A stretch of DNA of 38,352 bases from Erythrobacteraceae bacterium (GTDB lineage: Bacteria; Pseudomonadota; Alphaproteobacteria; Sphingomonadales; Sphingomonadaceae). This document shows positions 1-7,729 of the stretch, one piece after another. The DNA lies in assembly GCA_027489065.1 (NCBI GenBank), contig JAIYAM010000033.1, positions 1 to 38,352 on the forward strand. The letters run 5' to 3'. Each line of letters starts with the position of its first letter. The first letter of the stretch is position 1. The notes under the pieces were generated by a model. That model worked only from the letters and a program-made list of their open reading frames with translations, made no database searches and was not told the DNA's origin. The position numbers were made by a program, and so were the translations under genes.

Positions 1-70
1 CCCCGAGTAGGATTCGAACCTACGGCCAAGTGATTAACAGTCACCTACTCTACCGCTGAGCTATCGGGGA
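1..70 (-). tRNA. tRNA-Asn (anticodon GTT), 3' end cut by the window edge
   Basis: On the minus strand the sequence starts TCCCCGATAGCTCAGCGGTA and folds as a cloverleaf: D arm with AGCTCAGCGGTAGAG, an anticodon loop CTGTTAA (anticodon GTT, asparagine) and a T arm with the loop TTCGAAT. The 5' end is at base 70. The 3' acceptor strand stops one pair short of closing, so the last paired base, the discriminator and any CCA lie outside the window. Confidence 0.95.
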
Positions 71-192
71 GCAACTCTTCCAAGCGGTCTAAGGAAGAGC
101 GGAAGCGCGCCTATATGGGTGGGTGCGGGGGATTGCAAGAGGGTTTTCCTCGATCCCATTCCCCACGAGGCTCACGGTTTCAGTTCATCAAG

Positions 193-1008
193 TTACGCTG
201 TAACGAACTGCTCCGCCACGATCCGTTCCTCGAGGCTCTGGCCCGGGTCGAAGAGAAGGGTCAGGTCGCTGTCACGGGCGATCTGGAGGCGCACTTCGGC
301 AATGTCGCGCAGCTCCTTCTGATCGGCGACCGCGGCCACCGGGCGCTTGGCGGGGTCGAGCACCCTTAAGGTAATCGGCATCCGGTCTGGCAGGATCGCA
401 CCGCGCCAGCGCCGCGGACGGAAGGGGCTGATCGGGGTGAGCGCGAGCATCCTGCTGTCGAGTGGCAGGATCGGGCCCTGCGCCGACAGATTGTAGGCGG
501 TCGAGCCCGCCGGGGTCGAAACCAGCACCCCGTCGCAGACCAGTTCTCGGATCCGTACCCGGTCGCCGACGGTGACCTCGATCTTGGCGGTCTGCCTGGT
601 TTCGCGCAGCAGCGAGATCTCGTTGATGGCACACAGCTGGTGAGTCTCACCATCTTGCGTCACCGCCTCGACCTTGAGCGGCGCAATCGTCCAGCGGCGT
701 GCCTTGGCTACACGCGCGGCGATGGCGGTGCGATTGTGGTAACGGTTCATCAGGAAGCCGACCGTGCCGAGGTTCATGCCATAGGCCGGCACCACACGGC
801 CGGCATCGAGCATCGCGTGCAGGGTCTGAAGCATGAACCCGTCGCCGCCGAGCACCACTGCGGCATCGGCTTCGGCCAACGGAACCCATGGCCCCTGCGC
901 GAGCAGCGCCGTGCGGGCTTCTTGCGCGCGCTCGGTGTCCGAGGCGACCAGCGCCAGCCGCTCGAAGCTGGCTGTGCTCACTGCGCGATTGCCGGTATTG
1001 CCGGACAT
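193..1008 (-). CDS. nadK: NAD kinase
   Basis: ATP-dependent NAD kinase, which phosphorylates NAD to NADP in the cytoplasm and so supplies the cell's NADP(H) pool. The 271-residue product carries the family signature GGDGFML near residue 55, then the GMNLGTVGFL segment, and later DGVLVSTPAGSTAYNLSAQG, the NAD-binding region. Length is normal for the short bacterial form. The frame stays open upstream to 1182, but I chose the ATG at 1006-1008 because a strong ribosome site (GGAGGGGG) lies just before it and the extra 58 residues are low-complexity and not family-like. The gene is divergent from the EAL gene, with about 155 bp between the starts for promoters. The assignment is firm; only the start is a judgement. 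Confidence 0.93.
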   Translation of the reverse strand: MSGNTGNRAVSTASFERLALVASDTERAQEARTALLAQGPWVPLAEADAAVVLGGDGFMLQTLHAMLDAGRVVPAYGMNLGTVGFLMNRYHNRTAIAARVAKARRWTIAPLKVEAVTQDGETHQLCAINEISLLRETRQTAKIEVTVGDRVRIRELVCDGVLVSTPAGSTAYNLSAQGPILPLDSRMLALTPISPFRPRRWRGAILPDRMPITLRVLDPAKRPVAAVADQKELRDIAEVRLQIARDSDLTLLFDPGQSLEERIVAEQFVTA

Positions 1009-1163
1009 TCTTCCCCCTCCCGAGGACAAAAGCGGGGCCACACCGCTTATCCCCGGCGCGTCACTTGGCGTTTGCCCTGATGTGCCAGATTCGGGCGGAT
1101 TGCAATTGATGCGAGGCAGGGGCGAAATCAACGGGTAAGAAGGGCGGGGGCAAGAGGAGCGTG

Positions 1164-1994
1164 ATGGAACAGGGTCGGACATCCTTGCGTGGGCCTGTGC
1201 GCGGGCGATTGCCCGGCGTCAGCCCCGGCGTGCTCGAAGCCGACCTGCTGCGCGCGCTCGACCGGCGCGAGATCGAGGTGCTGTTCCAGCCGCAGTTCTC
1301 CTGCTCGACCGGTGCTCTGGTGGGGGCCGAGGCGCTGGCGCGCTGGCGGCATCCCACGCTGGGGTCGATCGGCGCGCGCGATCTGTTTGCTGTCGCGGAG
1401 CGGGCGGCGCTGGTTGCTCCGCTGTCGCGCCATGTGGTCGCCCGCGCCTTGGAGGACGCTGCGACCTGGCCGGACAATCTGACCCTGTCGCTCAACATCA
1501 CCCCCGAGGAGCTGGGCGAAGATCGCTTCGCCGCCGATTTTGCGGCGCTGATCGGCCGCTCCGAGATCGCCCCGCAGCGGTTGATGCTCGAGATCACCGA
1601 GGATCTGCTGCTCAGAAACCTCCCTCAGGCGGCGAGCGCGCTGAACGCTCTGCGCGGTCTCGGCTTCCGCACCGCGCTCGACGATTTCGGCGCGGGGTTC
1701 TGCAACTTCCGCTACTTGCGCGAGCTGCCGCTCGACGCACTGAAGCTCGACAAGGCGATGGTGGAGGGCGTCCCCGCCGATGCCACCGCACTTGCCGTTC
1801 TGCGCGCGATCGTCGCGTTGGCAAAGGCACTGGGGCTCGCGGTCTATGCCGAGGGAATCGAGGACGAGATCCAGCGCGCAGCGATAACGGCCGAAGGCTG
1901 CGACTACTGGCAGGGCTTCCTGCGCGCCCAGCCGATGCCCAGCGAGCGCGTGGTGTCTCTCGCACGCACGGCACGGGGCATGGGGCACGGATAG
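1164..1994 (+). CDS. stand-alone EAL-domain protein, predicted c-di-GMP phosphodiesterase
   Basis: A 276-residue protein that is nearly all EAL domain; this family hydrolyses cyclic di-GMP to pGpG. The visible active-site set looks complete: EAL in GAEALARW (about residue 56), the asparagine of SLNITPEEL, the glutamate of EITED, the metal-binding LDDFGAGFCNF, the lysine of LKLDKAMV, the glutamate of AEGIEDE and GCDYWQGF near the end. It is therefore predicted to be catalytically active (inference). No sensor domain or membrane segment is seen; about 25 residues precede the domain. A GTG at 1161 directly precedes the ATG at 1164; the AGGAG at 1155-1159 is spaced better for the ATG. It diverges from nadK, with no evident functional link. 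Confidence 0.88.
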   Translation: MEQGRTSLRGPVRGRLPGVSPGVLEADLLRALDRREIEVLFQPQFSCSTGALVGAEALARWRHPTLGSIGARDLFAVAERAALVAPLSRHVVARALEDAATWPDNLTLSLNITPEELGEDRFAADFAALIGRSEIAPQRLMLEITEDLLLRNLPQAASALNALRGLGFRTALDDFGAGFCNFRYLRELPLDALKLDKAMVEGVPADATALAVLRAIVALAKALGLAVYAEGIEDEIQRAAITAEGCDYWQGFLRAQPMPSERVVSLARTARGMGHG

Positions 1995-2118
1995 CATCCG
2001 AGGGCTGAGCCGCCCCGTCCGGCGGACCACGAGATGAGGCCCTGCCGATGCTCGTAGCATAGGTCATGGCCGCGCCCCTGCCCCGAGCCACAATATCCGC
2101 ATCACAAGGAGATGACGG

Positions 2119-2301
2119 ATGGCGGTAAAAGGTGCGGGCGGAAACCCGGGAGCAATCACCACCAGGGGCGGCGACGGAGCCGGCGGCAGCACGGGCACCG
2201 GACGCGGCGGCGGTAACAACGCCCGCGGCAAGAAGTCGACCGCGAAGGGCAAGGACGAGGACAAGACGGACGGTGGCTCCGGCAGCAAGGGCAAGGCGTG
2301 A
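2119..2301 (+). CDS. small glycine- and lysine-rich disordered protein
   Basis: Hypothetical protein of 60 residues, almost entirely Gly, Lys, Ser, Thr, Asp and Asn, with GGDGAGGSTGTGRGGG in the middle and a lysine-rich tail with mixed charge (KSTAKGKDEDK). No fold, signal peptide or membrane segment is expected. I call it a gene because AAGGAG (2106-2111) lies at a good distance before the ATG, and because its TGA abuts the next gene, as in the rest of this operon. It is the first of five closely packed genes (2119-3713). Function is unknown; low-complexity basic proteins of this sort can bind nucleic acid or act in stress, but nothing here shows that. Confidence 0.6.
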   Translation: MAVKGAGGNPGAITTRGGDGAGGSTGTGRGGGNNARGKKSTAKGKDEDKTDGGSGSKGKA

Positions 2302-2303
2302 TC

Positions 2304-2699
2304 ATGGCCACCACCCGCCACGCCCGTGACGGCCTGACGATCGCCGGATACGGCCTTGCCGCCCTCAGCTTCGGTCTGGGAATCATCGAGATCGTCGCCG
2401 CAAAGAGCCTTGCGCGCCGTTTGGGTGTGCCGAGGCGGGCGGGAATCGTCCGTGCATTCGGGGTTCGCGAACTGGTATCCGGTGTGGGCCTGGTCGCCCG
2501 GCCGAGGGCGAGCGCCAATGCCTGGGCAAGGGTAGCAGGCGATGTAATCGACCTCGCCGCGCTCACTGCAGTGCTGCGCGCGGCGGGCACCCGCAAAGGC
2601 GCTGCGTGGGGCGGTGTGGCCTTCGTTGCGAGCGCGCTTGTCGCCGATGCACTTGCAGGAGCGGCGATGCGCAAGGAGGAACGGCGTGGGCGAGATTGA
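2304..2699 (+). CDS. small integral membrane protein, possibly related to the membrane segment preceding SRPBCC domains
   Basis: A 131-residue protein with about four hydrophobic stretches (GLTIAGYGLAALSFGLGIIE; VRELVSGVGLVA; VAGDVIDLAALTAVLRAA; WGGVAFVASALVADALAGAA). The pattern of an ageing LARRLG loop, RE-SGVGL and WARVAGDVIDL is like the membrane segment that precedes SRPBCC (cyclase/dehydrase) domains in some rhizobia and sphingomonads; this is from memory and would need a profile search. No SRPBCC domain follows. The ATG at 2304 is preferred, with AAGG seven bases upstream; a GTG at 2298 overlapping the previous stop as GTGA is an alternative. Second gene of the 2119-3713 operon. Function unknown. 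Confidence 0.75.
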   Translation: MATTRHARDGLTIAGYGLAALSFGLGIIEIVAAKSLARRLGVPRRAGIVRAFGVRELVSGVGLVARPRASANAWARVAGDVIDLAALTAVLRAAGTRKGAAWGGVAFVASALVADALAGAAMRKEERRGRD

Positions 2700-2862
2700 C
2701 TCGCGCGGCAGAGCCCCGCGTGTCACGCCGTCTCGGGTTGCTCTCCTGACTTTGGCCGGTGCGACAGTTGCGGCCTGGGTCTGGAGCAAGCAGAATGAGA
2801 AAGCGCTACGGCAGTGCACAGAGGCTCGCCTGCGTCCGCTCACCGGAAAGACTGAGCCGTGA
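2686..2862 (+). CDS. small single-pass membrane protein
   Basis: A 58-residue hypothetical protein starting at a GTG (2686-2688) that lies six bases after a full AAGGAGG ribosome site (2673-2679). The longer reading frame from 2614 would be buried in the preceding gene and has no such site. It has a short polar N-terminus, one predicted membrane helix (VALLTLAGATVAAWVW) and a basic C-terminal tail (KQNEKALRQCTEARLR). It overlaps the previous gene by 14 bases and the next by four (GTGA), so translation is probably coupled. No family is recognised. Confidence 0.65.
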   Translation: MGEIDSRGRAPRVTPSRVALLTLAGATVAAWVWSKQNEKALRQCTEARLRPLTGKTEP

Positions 2863-3713
2863 GGGTCCACCACCTCAATTGTGGCACCTGCTGCCCGGTC
2901 GGTGGCCGCTTGTTCGACGGATCAAGCGACAGTCCCTTCGGACACCTCGTTTGTCACTGCCTGCTGATCGAGACCGACGCCGGCCTGGTGCTCGTCGACA
3001 CCGGCTTCGGGACGCGCGACGTCGACCACCCGTCGCGGCGTCTGTCGCCCTTCTTTCTCACGCTCAACAATATCCAGCTGCGCCGCGAGGAGACTGCATT
3101 GGCGCAGGTGCGGGCGCTGGGCTTCGATCCGGCGGATGTGCGGCACATCATCCTCACGCACCTCGACTTCGACCATGCCGGCGGGATCGAGGATTTCCCC
3201 AATGCGCGGGTCCATGTCACCTCGCGCGAGAAAGAGGTCGCCGAGGCCCGTGATGGAGGCGTTTTCGTCGGCACCCGCCGCTACCGACCCGAGCAGTGGG
3301 ACGAGGCAAGCGACTGGCGGCTCTACCCCTTCGGCGGCGGCGAAAGGTGGTTCGGCTTCGACGCGGTTCGCGACCTCGAGGGCCTGCCGCCCGAGATCCT
3401 GCTGGTGCCGCTTGCGGGGCACACCTGGGGTCACTCCGGGGTGGCGATCCGCGACGGCGATGGCTGGATGCTCCATGCAGGCGACGCCTATTTCTACCGC
3501 GGCGAGGTCGGCGCGGAGGAATACTCCTGCACGCCGGCCCTGCGCGGTTATCAGCGCCTGATGGAGGTCGACCGCGCCGCACGCCTTGCCAATCAGGCGC
3601 GGCTGAGGCGTCTGTCGCTCGATTATGCCGGAGAGGTGCGGATGTTCTGCGCCCACGATGCGGTGGAGTTCGAGATCCTTGCCCGGCAGGCCTCACCGCA
3701 GACGCGCGTCTAG
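2859..3713 (+). CDS. metallo-beta-lactamase-fold hydrolase (lactonase-like)
   Basis: A 284-residue MBL-fold protein. The zinc ligands are seen as HLDFDHAGG (H101, D103, D105, H106), then GHTWGHS, HAGDAYFY and a late CAHD, the order seen in AHL-lactonase-like and related single-domain MBL hydrolases. The motif is HxDxDH as in lactonases rather than the HxHxDH of classical beta-lactamases. The substrate cannot be read from sequence; a lactone or another ester is a reasonable inference. It starts at a GTG overlapping the previous stop as GTGA, so it is the last gene of the 2119-3713 operon. It ends convergently with mfd, the two stop codons sharing the palindrome CTAG at 3710-3713. No signal peptide, so probably cytoplasmic. 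Confidence 0.82.
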   Translation: MRVHHLNCGTCCPVGGRLFDGSSDSPFGHLVCHCLLIETDAGLVLVDTGFGTRDVDHPSRRLSPFFLTLNNIQLRREETALAQVRALGFDPADVRHIILTHLDFDHAGGIEDFPNARVHVTSREKEVAEARDGGVFVGTRRYRPEQWDEASDWRLYPFGGGERWFGFDAVRDLEGLPPEILLVPLAGHTWGHSGVAIRDGDGWMLHAGDAYFYRGEVGAEEYSCTPALRGYQRLMEVDRAARLANQARLRRLSLDYAGEVRMFCAHDAVEFEILARQASPQTRV

Positions 3714-6700
3714 GCGGCCTTCTTCGCCTTCGCCGCCTTCTTGACGATCCCCGAAAGACCCTTGGTCAGCTGGAACAGGCCGTTCATGCGGCTCTGCGGA
3801 TCGCCCCAGGCGCGGTTGATTACCAGCTTCATGTCGGGCCGCAGCTTGGCGGTCTCCTTGCCGCCTTCGTTGAGCCGCTCGACATAAGCGATGAGGCCTG
3901 CAGGATCGGGGAAGTCGTCATTGTGGAAGGTGACGAGCGTGCCGCGCGCGCCCACGTCGATCTTCGCGATGCACGCCTCGATGGCCTGATGCTTGATCTC
4001 GATCAGGCGCACGAGGTTCTTGGTCGGCTGCGGCAGGTCGCCGAAGCGGTCGATCATCTCGGCTGCCATGCTTTCGATCTCATGCTGTCCCTCGGCCTGA
4101 TTGAGGCGGCGGTAGAGCGCCATGCGCACCGCAAGATCGGGGACGTAATCCTCGGGGATCATGATCGGCGCGTCGACGGTGATCTGCGGCGTGAGCTTGT
4201 CGCGCGGCCGCTCGAGGCCCATTTCGCCCGCCTTGGCGGCGAGGATCGCCTCCTCCAGCATCGCCTGGTAGAGTTCGAAGCCGACCTCGCGGATGTGGCC
4301 CGACTGCTCGTCGCCGAGCAGGTTGCCTGCCCCGCGAATGTCGAGATCATGGCTGGCAAGCTGGAAGCCCGCACCCAGCGTGTCGAGGTCGCCCAGCACC
4401 TTCAGCCGCTTCTGCGCGATCTCCGACAGCGCGACGCCCGCCTCGTGAGTGAGGTAGGCATAGGCGCGCAGCTTGGCCCGTCCGACGCGGCCCCTCAGCT
4501 GGTAGAGCTGGGCGAGGCCGAAGCGGTCGGCGCGGTGGATGATGATCGTGTTGGCGCTCGGGATATCGAGCCCGCTTTCGACGATCGTCGTCGAAAGCAG
4601 CACGTCATACTTGCGGTCGTAGAAGGCGCCCATGCGCTCCTCGACCTCGCTCGGGCTCATCTGGCCATGGGCGGAGACAGCTTTGATCTCGGGCACGTTT
4701 TCGCGCAGCCACTCCTCGACATCGGCCATGTCCGAGATGCGCGGCACGACGATGAAGCTCTGCCCGCCGCGGTGATGTTCGCGCAGCAGGGCCTCGCGCA
4801 TCACCATGTCGTCCCACTCCATCACGTAGGTGCGCACCGCGAGGCGGTCGACCGGCGGGGTCTGGATGGTGGAGAGTTCGCGCAGGCCGCTCATCGCCAT
4901 CTGCAGCGTGCGCGGGATCGGGGTCGCGGTGAGGGTGAGGACGTGAACGTCGGCGCGCAGCTGCTTCAGCTTCTCCTTGTGGGTCACCCCGAAGCGCTGT
5001 TCCTCGTCGACGATCACCAGCCCGAGGTTCTTGAACTTGGTCGACTTGGAGAGGATCGCATGGGTGCCGATCACCAGATCCATATCGCCGCTCTCCAGCC
5101 CCTCGCGGGTCTCGGCAGCTTCCTTGGCCGTGACGAGGCGGGAGAGCCGTCCGACCTTCAGAGGGAATCCGGCGAAGCGTTCTGCGAAGTTCTGGTAATG
5201 CTGCCGGGCAAGCAGCGTGGTCGGCGCGACGACGGCAACCTGCTGGCCGTGCATCGCCGCGACGAAAGCCGCGCGCAAGGCCACCTCGGTCTTGCCGAAG
5301 CCGACATCGCCGCACACCAGCCGGTCCATCGGGCGGCCGCTTTCGAGATCGCCGAGGACGTCGGCAATGGCGCGTTCCTGATCCTCGGTTTCGGACCACG
5401 GGAAGCGGTCGGTGAACTGACCGAGCGTCTGCGGGTCCGCCGGGAGGGCAGGGGCTTGCCGGAGCGCGCGCTCGGCGGCGACCTGCATCAGCTCGCCGGC
5501 GATTGCGGTGATGCGCTCCTTGAGCTTGGCGCGGCGGCGCTGCCATGCCTCGCCGCCGAGCTTGTCGAGAGCGACCGCCTGCTCTGACGAGCCGTAGCGG
5601 GTGAGGACGTCGATGTTCTCGACCGGAATGAACAGCTTGTCGCCGCCGGAGTACTCCAGCGCGACGCAATCGTGCTGGCTCTGGCCGACGGGAATCGCCT
5701 CGAGCCCGAGATACCGGCCGATCCCGTGTTCGACGTGGACGACCAGATCGCCTTGGGCGAGGGCCTGAAGTTCGGCGAGGAAGGCGTCGGAATCCTTGCG
5801 CTTCTTCTTGCGCCGCACCAGCCGATCGCCGAGCACGTCGGCCTCGGTGACGAGCTCCATGGTGTCGCTGGCAAAGCCGGTCTCGAGCGGGAGGACGGCG
5901 ACCGCGACCTTGTTCTTGGCCGCAAGGCCCAGCGCTTCCTGCCAGCTGCCCGCAAGCGCGGTCTTCGCGCCCGCTTCGTCGAGGATCGAAGCGATGCGCC
6001 GTGCGCTGCCATTGGAATAGGCGGCCACAAGCGGCTTGCGACCCGACTTGGCGACCGCCTTGAGGTGCGCGGCAGCGGCTTCGTAGACATTCTCGCCGCG
6101 CCCGCGTTCAGGCGAAAAGTCGCGGGCGGAGCGGAAGCCGAAGTCCAGGACCTGCGCGCCCTCGTCCGATGCAAATCCCGTGGCACGGTGCACGGGCTGC
6201 GCGGCCAACGCCGCGTCCAGCTCGGCGCGCGAGACGTAGAGCGCATCAGGCTTCAGCGGGCGGTAGCTGCCCTTCTTTTCGCTCGCGATTCGGCTGCGCT
6301 GGTCATGATAATCGGCAATATCGGTGAGCCGCTCCTCGGCGGCCCCCAAGGCGCCCTGATCGATCACCACCACATCGTCTTTGGCGAGATGATCGAACAG
6401 GGTCGCGAGCTTGCCCTCGAAGAGCGGGAGCCAGTGCTCCATGCCCGCCAGGCGCCGTCCTTCGGACACGGCTTCGTAAAGCGGGTCCTGCGTCGCGTTG
6501 GCGCCGAACAATTCGCGGTAATGGCTGCGGAAGCGCTTGATGCTCTCCTCGTCGAGCAGCGCCTCGGAAGCCGGAAGCAGGAGGTGGCTGTCGATCCGCT
6601 CGACCGTCAGCTGGGTGGCGGGATCGAACAGGCGCAGGCTTTCCAGCTCGTCGCCGAAGAAGTCGAGCCGTAACCCGCTGTCGAGCGAGGAGGGGAAGAT

Positions 6701-7210
6701 GTCGACGATCGACCCGCGAACCGCGAACTCCCCGTGATCGATCACGGTGTCGGTGCGGCTGTAGCCCTGTCGGGAGAGCAGCGCGGCCAGGCTCTCGTGG
6801 CCGATCTGCGTGCCAACCTTGAACTCGCGAACGGATTCTCGAACCCGGAAGGGGGTAAGCACGCGCTGGAGCACGGCATTGACGGTGGTCACCAGCAACT
6901 GCTGCGCGGTGCCGGGCTGCTGCAACCGGTGGAGCGCGGCCAATCGTTCGGCGCTGATCGACAACGCAGGACTCGCCCGGTCATAGGGCAAGCAGTCCCA
7001 AGCCGGGAAGGTGATCACCGCGATCTCGGGCGCGAAGAAGCGCGCGGCTTCGGCGGCGGCGCGCATCGCGGCATCGTCGGGCGCAATGAAGACGGCCCGG
7101 CGCTTGGCAGCGCGGGCGAGGTCGGACAGCACTAGCGGCAGGCTCCCGCGCGGCAGCGAGGCGAGGGTCAGCGGGTCCTTGGCCGAGAGGATGCGGGAGA
7201 GATCGGGCAT
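3710..7210 (-). CDS. mfd: transcription-repair coupling factor Mfd
   Basis: Mfd removes RNA polymerase stalled at DNA lesions and recruits UvrA for nucleotide excision repair. At 1166 residues it is full length. In order: the N-terminal UvrB-like region ([13 protein letters not shown]; the [16 protein letters not shown] block), the RNA-polymerase-interacting domain ([17 protein letters not shown] and [17 protein letters not shown]), the translocase with Walker [10 protein letters not shown] near residue 635, DEEQRFG near 735 and [10 protein letters not shown], then the QLRGRVGR motif and the C-terminal TRCF domain ([16 protein letters not shown]). The ATG at 7208-7210 has a weak AAGTGA upstream. 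It lies upstream of sdhE and recG in the chromosome order mfd-sdhE-recG, a grouping I recall from other alphaproteobacteria. Confidence 0.97.
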   Translation of the reverse strand: MPDLSRILSAKDPLTLASLPRGSLPLVLSDLARAAKRRAVFIAPDDAAMRAAAEAARFFAPEIAVITFPAWDCLPYDRASPALSISAERLAALHRLQQPGTAQQLLVTTVNAVLQRVLTPFRVRESVREFKVGTQIGHESLAALLSRQGYSRTDTVIDHGEFAVRGSIVDIFPSSLDSGLRLDFFGDELESLRLFDPATQLTVERIDSHLLLPASEALLDEESIKRFRSHYRELFGANATQDPLYEAVSEGRRLAGMEHWLPLFEGKLATLFDHLAKDDVVVIDQGALGAAEERLTDIADYHDQRSRIASEKKGSYRPLKPDALYVSRAELDAALAAQPVHRATGFASDEGAQVLDFGFRSARDFSPERGRGENVYEAAAAHLKAVAKSGRKPLVAAYSNGSARRIASILDEAGAKTALAGSWQEALGLAAKNKVAVAVLPLETGFASDTMELVTEADVLGDRLVRRKKKRKDSDAFLAELQALAQGDLVVHVEHGIGRYLGLEAIPVGQSQHDCVALEYSGGDKLFIPVENIDVLTRYGSSEQAVALDKLGGEAWQRRRAKLKERITAIAGELMQVAAERALRQAPALPADPQTLGQFTDRFPWSETEDQERAIADVLGDLESGRPMDRLVCGDVGFGKTEVALRAAFVAAMHGQQVAVVAPTTLLARQHYQNFAERFAGFPLKVGRLSRLVTAKEAAETREGLESGDMDLVIGTHAILSKSTKFKNLGLVIVDEEQRFGVTHKEKLKQLRADVHVLTLTATPIPRTLQMAMSGLRELSTIQTPPVDRLAVRTYVMEWDDMVMREALLREHHRGGQSFIVVPRISDMADVEEWLRENVPEIKAVSAHGQMSPSEVEERMGAFYDRKYDVLLSTTIVESGLDIPSANTIIIHRADRFGLAQLYQLRGRVGRAKLRAYAYLTHEAGVALSEIAQKRLKVLGDLDTLGAGFQLASHDLDIRGAGNLLGDEQSGHIREVGFELYQAMLEEAILAAKAGEMGLERPRDKLTPQITVDAPIMIPEDYVPDLAVRMALYRRLNQAEGQHEIESMAAEMIDRFGDLPQPTKNLVRLIEIKHQAIEACIAKIDVGARGTLVTFHNDDFPDPAGLIAYVERLNEGGKETAKLRPDMKLVINRAWGDPQSRMNGLFQLTKGLSGIVKKAAKAKKAA

Positions 7211-7377
7211 AAGGTCACTTCAATGCAGGAGCGCCCCCGCCTCATCCGAGGGGAGGGTAATCGGTGGTTATGGCAGGCAATGCGCGCGCCATTTCCGAAG
7301 CGCCGCGGCGGGCGATTGGTTCCGGCCTCTAGCGGCTCGCAGCGGACCTGTCGAACCGCGAGCGACAGGGCGCAGCC

Positions 7378-7656
7378 TCAGCGCGGGATATCGACGTAGT
7401 CGAGCTTCTGCATGATCGCGAGGAGCTCGCCCGCAAGATGTTCCGGCGGCGGCTGCGAGCCGAGTGCCCAGGCCATGACATCGACGTCGTCTTCATCGAG
7501 CAGCGCCTCGAACCAGGCCAGCTCGTCCTCCCCCCAGTCTGCGTGGTAGCGGTCGAAATAGCCGCCGATCATGTAATCGGCTTCGCGTGTGCCGCGGTGC
7601 CAGCTGCGGAATTTCGCGCGTGCGAGACGCTGTTCGAAGGAGGGCGTTTCGGTCAT
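7378..7656 (-). CDS. sdhE: FAD assembly factor SdhE (succinate dehydrogenase flavinylation)
   Basis: A 92-residue member of the SdhE/Sdh5 (YgfY) family, which helps attach FAD covalently to the succinate dehydrogenase flavoprotein subunit. The family motif RGxxE is present as RGTREAD at residues 21-27, followed by the acidic helical stretch DELAWFEALLDEDDVDVMAW. Length is typical. An in-frame GTG at 7665 is possible, but the ATG at 7656 is better placed behind AGGTGA. The gene is divergent from recG with about 73 bp between starts, so the two share an intergenic promoter region. Confidence 0.9.
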   Translation of the reverse strand: MTETPSFEQRLARAKFRSWHRGTREADYMIGGYFDRYHADWGEDELAWFEALLDEDDVDVMAWALGSQPPPEHLAGELLAIMQKLDYVDIPR

Positions 7657-7729
7657 GGCGTTCACCTAGCCACAGGTCTGCGTTGCTTCAACTCGCAAAG
7701 AGGCAAGCGCGGTGTTAGCGATACCACCC

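Noticed and set aside
75..99. CTCTTCC / GGAAGAG inverted repeat upstream of tRNA-Asn
   Set aside because: Seven pairs with an 11-base spacer; it lies in the tRNA promoter side, with no T-run and no other support for a regulatory role.
2298..2303. GTG start overlapping the previous stop for the membrane protein
   Set aside because: The ribosome site is too close to the GTG; the ATG at 2304 is better spaced. Kept only as an alternative.
3296..5587. Long plus-strand open frame of 763 codons antisense to mfd
   Set aside because: High GC leaves antisense frames open. The opposite strand encodes a full-length Mfd with all motifs, while this frame shows no family features.
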